Notes under the pieces: generated by a model
What the model was told of the DNA's origin: nothing
The model's input: the letters and a program-made list of their open reading frames with translations, nothing else
The model's database searches: none
In this document: positions 14,928 through 22,037 of the stretch, piece by piece
Position numbering within the stretch: the first letter of the stretch is position 1
Layout: each line of letters begins with the position of its first letter
From: Bacteroidales bacterium UBA1223
GTDB lineage: Bacteria > Bacteroidota > Bacteroidia > Bacteroidales > P3
Length of the DNA: 29,513 bases
Reading direction: 5' to 3'
NCBI GenBank assembly: GCA_002309155.1
Contig: DBXB01000041.1
Span: 15,015-44,527, forward strand
Program-made: the position numbers and the translations under genes

Positions 14928-15538
14928 AGTTTTATTCCCATAAACGACATAAAGGCTATACCCATAAGTCCGGTGATGATAAAGGTGATGCCCACGCCTT
15001 TAAGGGCAGGGGGGATGGCAGAATAGCGCAGCCGCTCACGGATGGCGGCGATGCCGACAATGGCAAGCAACCAGCCGATGCCACTGCCGAGGGCGAAGCA
15101 GGTGACTTCGCCGATGTTGGCGTAGCCACGCTGTTGCATGAAGAGAGAGCCACCGAGGACGGCGCAGTTGACGGCGATGAGAGGCAGGAAGATGCCAAGG
15201 GCGTTGTATAGTGCAGGGGAGTATTTCTCGATGACCATCTCGACTATCTGCACTATGGCGGCGATGACGGCGATGAAGAGGATTAGGCTGAGGAAACTGA
15301 GGTCGACACTGGCCAGCGACGGACTAATCCATGCCAACGCTCCTGGCGACAACAGGTATTTGTCGATAAGGTAGTTGACGGGTACTGTGATGAGAAGCAC
15401 GAAGGTCACCGCCACGCCAAGACCCAGCGAGGTCTTGACCGTCTTAGACACTGCAAGATATGAACACATTCCCAGAAAGAATGCGAAAATCATATTGTCT
15501 ATAAAAATCGACTTGACAAATATATTGAAATACTCCAT
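14924..15538 (-). CDS. nqrE: Na+-translocating NADH:quinone reductase subunit E
   Basis: A six-helix membrane subunit forming part of the Na+ and electron path. 204 residues. Conserved Cys25 in FFLGMCSYLAVS and Cys125 in AVNCAVLGGSLF correspond to the pair that, with the NqrD cysteines, holds the intramembrane [2Fe-2S] cluster known from the Vibrio complex. The ATGA overlap with nqrF (14924-14927) implies coupled translation. The upstream 40-bp gap to nqrD contains a heptamer array. Confidence 0.97.
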   Translation of the reverse strand: MEYFNIFVKSIFIDNMIFAFFLGMCSYLAVSKTVKTSLGLGVAVTFVLLITVPVNYLIDKYLLSPGALAWISPSLASVDLSFLSLILFIAVIAAIVQIVEMVIEKYSPALYNALGIFLPLIAVNCAVLGGSLFMQQRGYANIGEVTCFALGSGIGWLLAIVGIAAIRERLRYSAIPPALKGVGITFIITGLMGIAFMSFMGIKL

Positions 15539-15544
15539 TTTTTA

Positions 15545-15565
15545 AATTGAAAATTGAGAATTGAA
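15545..15565. repeat. Heptamer array, 3 units, in the nqrD-nqrE gap
   Basis: AATTGAA, AATTGAG, AATTGAA, directly upstream of the nqrE start (15538). Other junctions of this operon are overlaps or 2-bp gaps, so this 40-bp gap is the exception and is largely repeat. Confidence 0.85.
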
Positions 15566-15578
15566 ATTTATTTCATTG

Positions 15579-16193
15579 CTATTCGCACAAATCTTTGTTG
15601 CGGCTACGCTGAATCCAGATGATGATGCCAACCAGTATCAACGCCATGGGTGCCATGATAATGAAGCCGTTGTTCTCGTAACCTATCTTGTAGAGTCCCA
15701 GTTTTTCCATCACGGGGTATCCCCAGAGGGTGCCACTGCCGAAAAGCTCACGGACGAATCCTAGTATGACTAGGATCACTCCATAGCCCAGTCCGTTGCC
15801 GATGCCGTCGAGAAGCGACTCCATTGGCTTGTGACTCATGGCGAAAGCCTCAAGGCGTCCCATTACGATGCAGTTGGTAATGATAAGTCCCACGTAGACC
15901 GACAGCTGTTTGCTGACATCATAGACGAAAGCCATAAGAATCTGGTTGACGAGGATGACGAGTGTCGACACCACAACGAGTTGCACGATGATTCGGATGC
16001 GTGGCGGTATGGTGTTGCGGAGCAGGGAGATGATGAGGTTGGCGAGGGCGACGACGACTGTGACAGATAACGCCATCACCACTGCCGGTTTCAGCTGTGC
16101 CGTCACCGCCAGACAGGAGCAGATGCCCAGCACCTGCACAGTGACAGGGTTGTTCTTGTTGAAGGGAAGTTTTATCAAGTCAAATATCTTCAT
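15579..16193 (-). CDS. nqrD: Na+-translocating NADH:quinone reductase subunit D
   Basis: A membrane subunit paralogous to NqrE, in inverted topology. 204 residues, six helices. Cys25 in LGICSCLAVT and Cys108 in IITNCIVMGRLEAFAM are the expected [2Fe-2S] ligands shared with NqrE; Cys27 is an additional cysteine beside the ligand. The segment NPVTVQVLGICSCLAV is characteristic. The start overlaps the nqrC stop by ATGA (16190-16193). Confidence 0.97.
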   Translation of the reverse strand: MKIFDLIKLPFNKNNPVTVQVLGICSCLAVTAQLKPAVVMALSVTVVVALANLIISLLRNTIPPRIRIIVQLVVVSTLVILVNQILMAFVYDVSKQLSVYVGLIITNCIVMGRLEAFAMSHKPMESLLDGIGNGLGYGVILVILGFVRELFGSGTLWGYPVMEKLGLYKIGYENNGFIIMAPMALILVGIIIWIQRSRNKDLCE

Positions 16194-16840
16194 CTGGAGA
16201 CCTCCTTCCTTTCTTCTTTCGAGCAGGATAATTCTACGCGTCGATTGAGGTTTTCATATTCATTGAAAGCATCTTCAAGCATGGCGTTGACGCCGTTGCT
16301 CGTCATGGTGCCGCCACTTATGGCATCCACTTCGTAAGGACTGCTGGGATCGGCTTTTTTCTTGAGGACGATGGGTCGCACATCCATCTTCTTTCCAATG
16401 AATTGCTCGGCGAATTTGTCGGTGGCAATCTCGGCTCCAAGCCCCGGCGTCTCACCTTCGTGGTCGAATACAGCTCCTACAATGGTCATAGTGCTGTCGA
16501 CGGCGAGATAGCCCCATATCGGTCCCCAAAGGCCGTTGCCTTTCAAGGGAATGATGAATCCGCAGTCGTATTGATAAAAGTCTATCTCGGCATGAGAGTT
16601 TCCGTTGGCATCGTAAACACCCTTTTCTTGAGTGAGGATATTCCTATCAAAGAGTTTGTCTGCATTATCCAGAGTCGCTTCTATTCCGATGGTCTTCAGA
16701 ATCATCTGTTTGGTCTCGGCCTGCTGGTTGCGGGTCTGGCGTTCCTTGAGGAACATGGACACGGCCGACAGCAACAACGCTACAATCGCGGCGAGAGAGA
16801 GCGAGAATAGAATCATGTACTTGTTTGAGAATTGTTTCAT
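16190..16840 (-). CDS. nqrC: Na+-translocating NADH:quinone reductase subunit C
   Basis: A periplasmic FMN-binding subunit. 216 residues from the ATG at 16840; an open frame extends further upstream to 17086 but lies antiparallel within nqrB in another frame and has no coding character. One N-terminal helix (about 8-31) is followed by the FMN-binding domain with GNGLWGPIWGYLAV and EGETPGLGAEI. The flavinylation site is DAISGGT (172-178), with Thr178 the expected covalent FMN residue; the usual SGAT reads SGGT, which I recall as common in Bacteroidetes. The start shares one base with the nqrB stop (TGATG). ApbE flavin transferase is not in the window. Confidence 0.96.
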   Translation of the reverse strand: MKQFSNKYMILFSLSLAAIVALLLSAVSMFLKERQTRNQQAETKQMILKTIGIEATLDNADKLFDRNILTQEKGVYDANGNSHAEIDFYQYDCGFIIPLKGNGLWGPIWGYLAVDSTMTIVGAVFDHEGETPGLGAEIATDKFAEQFIGKKMDVRPIVLKKKADPSSPYEVDAISGGTMTSNGVNAMLEDAFNEYENLNRRVELSCSKEERKEVSR

Positions 16841-18060
16841 CAGACATTCCTCCTTTCTGCCGTACTCCAGCGTTTCTTGCGATGGTTGATGTTCACCGCC
16901 ACCACACAATGGTCGATGAGTGGTGCGAAGCAGTTCATCAGCAGTATGGCGAGCATCATCCCTTCCGGATAGGCGGGATTCAACACACGCAGCATCACAG
17001 CGAATGCGCCGATAAGGAAACCGTATATCCATTTGCCTTTGTTGGTCTGCGTCGCCGTGACGGGGTCGGTAGCCATAAAGACGCAACCGAAGGCGAAACC
17101 GCCCATCAGGTAATGGTAGTAGAATGGAATCTGCATATATTCGTTAGCTCCGATAGCATTGAATAGAAGTCCCATCGCACCGCCACCCAGTACCACACTG
17201 AGCATGATGCGCCAGCTTGCCACGCCTGTAATCAAGAGCAATACGGCTCCCATCAGGATAGCAATGACAGATGTTTCGCAGGTGCTGCCGGGAATGGTGC
17301 CGATTATTAGATCGTGAATTGAAAATTGACAATTGAAAATTGACAATTCTGTGTTGCTGGAGAGTATTCCCATGGGTGTGGCGCCGGCTATGGCGTCGGT
17401 GCCCCACAGGTCGGCGGCAATCCATACGCTGTCGCCCGACATGTGGCTGGGATAGCTGAAGAAGAGGAAGGCTCGTGCCACGAGTGCGGGGTTGAGGAAG
17501 TTGTAGCCACTGCCACCGAAGACCTCTTTGCCGATGACGACGGCGAAGGCTACCGCCAACGCCAGCTGCCAAAGGGGAACGGTGACGGGCACAATCATCG
17601 AGATTATCAGTCCGGTGGCTATAAAACCCTCACTGACCTCCTCATGCCTTATCTCGGCGAAAAGAAACTCGATGCCGAGTCCGACGATATAACTCACAGC
17701 GATGATGGGCAGCATGCGCAGGAATCCGAACACAAAGCATAACAGGTGGTCGATGAAAAACATCCCCCCCATCTTCACTCGCATAATGTCATCAGCCATA
17801 TAGTGCTGGTAACCGATGTTCCACATGCCGAAAAGCAGAGCCGGCAACAGTGCGATGACTACAGTGATGATGGTACGTTTCAGGTCGACGGCGTCACGTA
17901 TGTGACTGCCTCGGTAACCTCCGCCGACTTTGCCACCTGTCACGGTGTTGGGAGTGAAGGCAAAGGATTCGAAGGCTTCGAAAGTCGACGACAGTTTCTC
18001 GAACTTGCCACCCTTGCTGAACTTGGGTTTAAGATTGTCGAAAAAGAGACGCAGTTTCAT
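16840..18060 (-). CDS. nqrB: Na+-translocating NADH:quinone reductase subunit B
   Basis: The main Na+-channel subunit, with covalent FMN and quinone contact. 406 residues, about ten helices. DAIAGATPMG at 222-231 contains the expected flavinylated Thr228. GKEVFGGSGYNFLNPALVARAF (about 178-198) and MATDPVTATQTNKGKWIYG are family hallmarks. Between AGATPMG and the conserved DLIIGTIPGSTCETS there is a short extra segment, TELSIFNCQFSIH (about 237-249), encoded by a heptamer array. It lies close to the FMN site but leaves the frame and the motifs intact. It follows nqrA by 2 bp. Confidence 0.97.
   Translation of the reverse strand: MKLRLFFDNLKPKFSKGGKFEKLSSTFEAFESFAFTPNTVTGGKVGGGYRGSHIRDAVDLKRTIITVVIALLPALLFGMWNIGYQHYMADDIMRVKMGGMFFIDHLLCFVFGFLRMLPIIAVSYIVGLGIEFLFAEIRHEEVSEGFIATGLIISMIVPVTVPLWQLALAVAFAVVIGKEVFGGSGYNFLNPALVARAFLFFSYPSHMSGDSVWIAADLWGTDAIAGATPMGILSSNTELSIFNCQFSIHDLIIGTIPGSTCETSVIAILMGAVLLLITGVASWRIMLSVVLGGGAMGLLFNAIGANEYMQIPFYYHYLMGGFAFGCVFMATDPVTATQTNKGKWIYGFLIGAFAVMLRVLNPAYPEGMMLAILLMNCFAPLIDHCVVAVNINHRKKRWSTAERRNV
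17317..17344. repeat. Heptamer array, 4 units, inside nqrB
   Basis: AATTGAA, AATTGAC, AATTGAA, AATTGAC. Read on the coding strand as LSIFNCQFSI, eight residues after the AGATPMG flavinylation motif. The GAC variant of the unit adds a Cys codon (TGT). Confidence 0.88.
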
Positions 18061-18062
18061 GA

Positions 18063-19448
18063 TCAGCCCTCCTTTCTTATTTTCTCCAGCCCTTCACGGA
18101 TGATGGCCTGGATTTCGGTTTTCGAAGTGTCTGCGAACTCGCATAGTGCCAAGTCTTCGGGCTCCACCTCATAGATGCCGAGGTTCTCCATAAGTTCGAT
18201 GTCGCCTACGATGCATGCCTTGATGAGTTGCATGGGGTAGATGTCCAGTGGAACGAGTTTCTCGAATTCGCCGGTGACGAACAGGGGTCTGTGACTTCCG
18301 TGTCTTCCGGTGTCGAAATCATAATTATGGATTTTCGGATTATGTTTTTTCGAACTGTCCATCAATCCCATAATACCGCTGAGGAATGTCCTCGAGAAAC
18401 TGTATTTCTTAAAGTTGGGTCGCAACCAACCCATGAAGTCATAGTAGTCGCCCTCGGGAATGACGCAGACCTTGTCGCATCCCGCACAGAGATAATCGTC
18501 GTTGGTGACTGCGGTGCCACTGAGCACGTCGCCACAGATGATGCGTAGATGTCCCGTCTGTGATTTTTCGGCAACGAGATGTCCGTCGGTTATCTTGTTC
18601 ACCTGTGCTCCTTCGATGACACGTAGGTACTGAGATTGGTCGACGCAAGGACCACAGATGGCTATGGTCCGTTCGGGGAGGTATTCGCCTGTGCGGAACA
18701 GGTGTCCGATTATCGCCACATCCTGGGCTCCTACAGTCCATACCGTCTCCCCTTTGTTGATAGGTGAGATGCAGGAAATATGTGTTCCAGGGAGTCCGGC
18801 AGGGTGGGGACCTTCAAAATAGTGAATTTCAGCGTTGACCGTTTCAGAAAGGAACGATGGACGGTCTTTCTTCTCCAAAGATAGATATACGTGGCCGGTG
18901 ATGGCGTGCAGCACATCGATGCCCCGCTGAAAATCCTCTTTCCTGTCTTGGAGTATGAACTCGATGTCGACGGGCAGGGGAGAGCTGTCGAAAGTGGTCA
19001 CGAAAACAGCCTTGGGTTGACTATCCTTGCGGGGGACGATACCGAAGGGACGTTGTCTCAGTCTGGTCCATAAGCCCGACGTGATAAGTTTTTGCCGTAA
19101 ACTTAAGGCGTCGCTGTCAACTACTGCCGATGTTACATTGCACTTCTCGTTACTTCTGGCGATGACGACGGCAAGCAGGGCCCGTTTCTCTCCACGGACT
19201 ATAGCTTTGACTGTTCCACTGACTGGCGACACAAAAGGTATGCCCTCGTTGTTTTTGTCCTCGAACAGCGGTGTGCCGGCATCCACGGTGTCCCCTTCTG
19301 ATACCAGCAGGCGCGGAGTTACCCCTACATAGTCAGGAGGCCTTACGGCATAGTCGCCCTCAGGTGACAGTTCAGTGACGGTCTTCGTGGCGACCCCGGG
19401 GATGAGGATGTCGAGTCCTTTCTTTATTTTATGCTGGTTGCTTTGCAT
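18063..19448 (-). CDS. nqrA: Na+-translocating NADH:quinone reductase subunit A
   Basis: A cytoplasmic subunit containing a biotin-carrier/RnfC-like fold. 461 residues. The N-terminus IKKGLDILIPGVATK is the family signature; LLVSEGDTVDAGTPLFEDK resembles the RnfC barrel; FEGPHPAGLPGTHI and GDYYDFMGWLRPNFKKYSFSRTFLSG are well-conserved NqrA segments. First gene of nqrABCDEF. The 72-bp gap to aspA has only a near match to the -7 consensus on the minus strand, so the promoter is not firmly placed. Confidence 0.97.
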   Translation of the reverse strand: MQSNQHKIKKGLDILIPGVATKTVTELSPEGDYAVRPPDYVGVTPRLLVSEGDTVDAGTPLFEDKNNEGIPFVSPVSGTVKAIVRGEKRALLAVVIARSNEKCNVTSAVVDSDALSLRQKLITSGLWTRLRQRPFGIVPRKDSQPKAVFVTTFDSSPLPVDIEFILQDRKEDFQRGIDVLHAITGHVYLSLEKKDRPSFLSETVNAEIHYFEGPHPAGLPGTHISCISPINKGETVWTVGAQDVAIIGHLFRTGEYLPERTIAICGPCVDQSQYLRVIEGAQVNKITDGHLVAEKSQTGHLRIICGDVLSGTAVTNDDYLCAGCDKVCVIPEGDYYDFMGWLRPNFKKYSFSRTFLSGIMGLMDSSKKHNPKIHNYDFDTGRHGSHRPLFVTGEFEKLVPLDIYPMQLIKACIVGDIELMENLGIYEVEPEDLALCEFADTSKTEIQAIIREGLEKIRKEG

Positions 19449-19520
19449 TATGAATATAGTAACCTTATATCTAATAACTCAAAAACAATCATTTTATTAT
19501 GAGGTTCTGAGAGAATAGTT

Positions 19521-20951
19521 TTATAGTTGCTTTTTCAAAGAATCCAGGTCGAGAGGTTTGAGCATGTTCTCAGGCTTGAGAATCTCGTCAAGCTGTTCCT
19601 TGGTGAGCAAATTGTGCTCGAGTACCAGCTCATAGACTCCTCTGCCAGTCTCACTGGCTTCTTTGGCTATCTCGGTACTTTTCTTGTATCCTATTATCGG
19701 GTTGAGCATAGTCACTATGCCTATTGAGTGTTCCACAAGTTGGCGACAACGCTCCTCGTTGGCTTTGATACCATCTATGCAGAGGGTGCGTAGGGTGTCC
19801 AGTCCGTTGGTTAGCAGGTGGATGCTTTCAAACAGGGTATAGGCTATCACCGGTTCCATGACATTCAGTTCCAACTGTCCGTTGTCACTGGCGAAAGAGA
19901 TGGTCATATCGTTACCAATCACTTTATAGCACACCTGATTCATAACCTCAGGTATGACGGGATTGACCTTGCCGGGCATGATGGATGAGCCTGGCTGTCG
20001 TTCAGGCAGGTGAATCTCGTTAAGACCGCACCGCGGACCGCTGGACAACAGACGCAGGTCGTTGCATATCTTGTTGATTTTTAAAGCGAGCCGTTTTAGT
20101 GCCGAACTGTATTGAATCATGCAACTCGTCGCACTGGTTGCCTCTATCAGGTTGTCTGCAAGATGGATGTTCCAACCTGTCACTTTGCATAGTGCCTTGA
20201 TGCAGGCCTCGCTGTAGCCAGGCTTCGAGCAGATGCCTGTTCCGATGGCTGTGGCACCCATATTCACAGTGAGAAACTCACGGGCGGCGAGATTGAGGTT
20301 GTTGACTTCGCCTCGTAGGGAGGCGGCGAAGCCTCCAAATGTCTGCCCTAAGGTCATGGGCACGGCATCTTGAAGCTGAGTGCGTCCCATTTTTATCACA
20401 TGGGCGAATTCTTCGGATTTGCGATGAAGAGATTTTATCATCTGTTCCAGATGAGGCAGGAAAGCCTCATGCTCGAGGAACATAGCCATGTGAATTGCAC
20501 AGGGGTAGGCGTCGTTGGTCGACTGCGAGGCATTTACGACATCGTTTGGTGAGCAGTATTGGTATTCGCCACGCTTGTGTCCCATGCGTTCCAATGCCAA
20601 GTTGGCTATCACTTCGTTGGCTGCCATGTTGGTGCTGGTGCCGGCGCCTCCCTGAATCATATCGATGGGAAACTGGTCGTGGTGAAGTCCTTCAATAAGT
20701 TGGTCGCATGCCCAGATGATGGCTTCGCCCTGCTCAAAAGAGATAGTCCCCACTTCAACGTTGGCTATAGCGGCCGCTTTCTTGGTGAGTGCCATGCCAC
20801 GGATGAGGTTGTGGTATTTGCTCAGCAACTGACCGCTGATGTTGAAATTCTCTATGGCACGTTCGGTCTGTATTCCGTAAAGGGCGTCTGCCGGGACGTT
20901 CTTTGCTCCAAGCAGGTCGATTTCGGTACGGTAATTATGTATATCTGACAT
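19521..20951 (-). CDS. aspA: Aspartate ammonia-lyase (aspartase)
   Basis: Converts L-aspartate to fumarate and ammonia. 476 residues, normal for aspartase. Signatures: TSTNMAANE at 105-113, the SQSTNDAYP segment (142-150), and the fumarase/aspartase superfamily loop GSSIMPGKVNP at 321-331 with the catalytic Ser in the flexible loop. Fumarase C is the main alternative; the N-terminus RTEIDLLGAKNVPADALYGIQTERA and KMGRTQLQDAVPMTLGQ favour aspartase. It sits just upstream of nqrABCDEF and near sdhCAB, supplying fumarate as electron acceptor in an anaerobe. Confidence 0.94.
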   Translation of the reverse strand: MSDIHNYRTEIDLLGAKNVPADALYGIQTERAIENFNISGQLLSKYHNLIRGMALTKKAAAIANVEVGTISFEQGEAIIWACDQLIEGLHHDQFPIDMIQGGAGTSTNMAANEVIANLALERMGHKRGEYQYCSPNDVVNASQSTNDAYPCAIHMAMFLEHEAFLPHLEQMIKSLHRKSEEFAHVIKMGRTQLQDAVPMTLGQTFGGFAASLRGEVNNLNLAAREFLTVNMGATAIGTGICSKPGYSEACIKALCKVTGWNIHLADNLIEATSATSCMIQYSSALKRLALKINKICNDLRLLSSGPRCGLNEIHLPERQPGSSIMPGKVNPVIPEVMNQVCYKVIGNDMTISFASDNGQLELNVMEPVIAYTLFESIHLLTNGLDTLRTLCIDGIKANEERCRQLVEHSIGIVTMLNPIIGYKKSTEIAKEASETGRGVYELVLEHNLLTKEQLDEILKPENMLKPLDLDSLKKQL

Positions 20952-20960
20952 TGTGAGAAA

Positions 20961-21116
20961 AAGTAAAATAATTAGGTAAAAGGAGATGAAATAATAGGGG
21001 GAGTTAAGAGAAATTAAATTGTTGATAAGTTGATATGGTTAAATGTATTGTCAATTCACCATTCACTATTCACCATTTCTTCTTCCCATTGATTTGCTTT
21101 ATTTTTTAATCGTTAC
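20961..21116. repeat. Composite intergenic repeat, copy B
   Basis: Lies between the aspA start and the nnrD stop. The left end (AGTAAAATAATTAGGTAAAA, then GGGGGAGTTAAG) and right end (CTTCCCATTGATTTGC to TTTTTTAATCGTTAC) match copy A. The core (ATTGTTGATAAGTTGATATGG, TGTCAATTCACC and heptamers of CCATTCA/CTATTCA type) matches copy C in inverted orientation. The aspA promoter must lie in or beside it. Confidence 0.75.
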
Positions 21117-21131
21117 GAAAATGATTTTACT

Positions 21132-21965
21132 CTATGGCACCATCAACTGTTCCACAATATCCGAGGCTATCATTGATGCCTGCGATTTATATTGGGCGGC
21201 TTTGGTGCCAGCCAATGCATGGACTTCGACAGCGGTGGCGGCAAGTTGCTGGACACTCACCGCATCCATGCTGTGTTGTTTAGAATATGCCTGATACTGG
21301 GCAAGGATGCCAGCCACCACACCCGTCAAGACGTCGCCGCAACCCGCTGTCGCCATTCCTGGATTGCCTTTGTCTATCTTCATGGGTGACACTGAGGGTG
21401 CGTATACACAGCTGATGTGTCCTTTCTTTACTATCACAAGATTATGCATCTCCGCCATGCTTTGTGGTTCGGCGTCGCCGAAAAGACGGCGATACTCATT
21501 TACATGGGGAGAGATGACTGCACCTGAGGCGAGATGAAGTGCCTGAGGATGCGAGGCAAGAATGTTAAGAGCGTCGGCGTCCAACACTCGAGGCATTGAA
21601 GGAGGGACTGTTTCCAATAAAGCAAACAGTGCCCGGCAGGTCTGTTCATCAGTACCTATGGCAGGTCCCACGGCCAAGGCGTCGTATCGGTCAAGGTTGG
21701 CGGGCAGAGTCGTGAAACGACAGTCGTCATCGTCGAAAGAGACCATGGCTTCAGGAAGTGCCGTCTGTATGATATCGACTCCGCGACGAGGCACATGGAC
21801 TGTGACAAGTCCGACGCCAGACCGCAGGCAGGCTTTTGCGGCAAGCACTGCGGCACCCATCTTTCCGTAGCTGCCCGCCACAAGGAGGACATGGCCGTAG
21901 TCCCATTTGGCACTTTTGGGGTCGCGGTTCGTCAAAAAAGGTAAGTTGACAGATAGGTTGGACAT
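21132..21965 (-). CDS. nnrD: ADP/ATP-dependent NAD(P)H-hydrate dehydratase, stand-alone
   Basis: Repairs the hydrated, damaged forms of NADH and NADPH. 277 residues covering only the C-terminal YjeF (ribokinase-like) domain. Visible motifs: HVLLVAGSYGKMGAAVLAAKACLRSGVGLVTV near the N-terminus, DALAVGPAIGTD, VLDADALNIL, ISPHVNEYRRL and GNPGMATAGCGDVLTGVVAGILAQ, whose AGCGD holds the catalytic Asp. Most Bacteroidetes have this domain fused behind an NnrE epimerase domain; none is encoded upstream here. A segment of about 12 residues after GILAQ (YSKQHSMDAVS) looks longer than usual. A strong hairpin ends 20 bp before the start. Confidence 0.93.
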   Translation of the reverse strand: MSNLSVNLPFLTNRDPKSAKWDYGHVLLVAGSYGKMGAAVLAAKACLRSGVGLVTVHVPRRGVDIIQTALPEAMVSFDDDDCRFTTLPANLDRYDALAVGPAIGTDEQTCRALFALLETVPPSMPRVLDADALNILASHPQALHLASGAVISPHVNEYRRLFGDAEPQSMAEMHNLVIVKKGHISCVYAPSVSPMKIDKGNPGMATAGCGDVLTGVVAGILAQYQAYSKQHSMDAVSVQQLAATAVEVHALAGTKAAQYKSQASMIASDIVEQLMVP

Positions 21966-21984
21966 AAATACAAGTTGCTGGGAT

Positions 21985-22020
21985 AAAAAATGGCAACGTG
22001 CAGTCGCACGTTGCCATTTG
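21985..22020 (-). terminator. Strong terminator downstream of the M16 peptidase
   Basis: Perfect 14-bp arms AAATGGCAACGTGC / GCACGTTGCCATTT with a 4-nt loop, followed on the minus strand by a run of T. Position, 18 bp after the peptidase stop, and form make it a rho-independent terminator. It ends only about 20 bp before the nnrD start. Confidence 0.9.
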
Positions 22021-22037
22021 ATAATCTATATAAAAGA

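Noticed and set aside
16841..17086. Upstream extension of nqrC
   Set aside because: Would run inside nqrB in another frame and give an Arg/His-rich tail; the NqrC start MKQFSNKYMILFSLS at 16840 is typical and coupled to the nqrB stop.
19449..19520. nqr operon promoter
   Set aside because: Only a one-mismatch match (TGTTTTTG) to TAnnTTTG on the minus strand with no -33 box; not strong enough to list.
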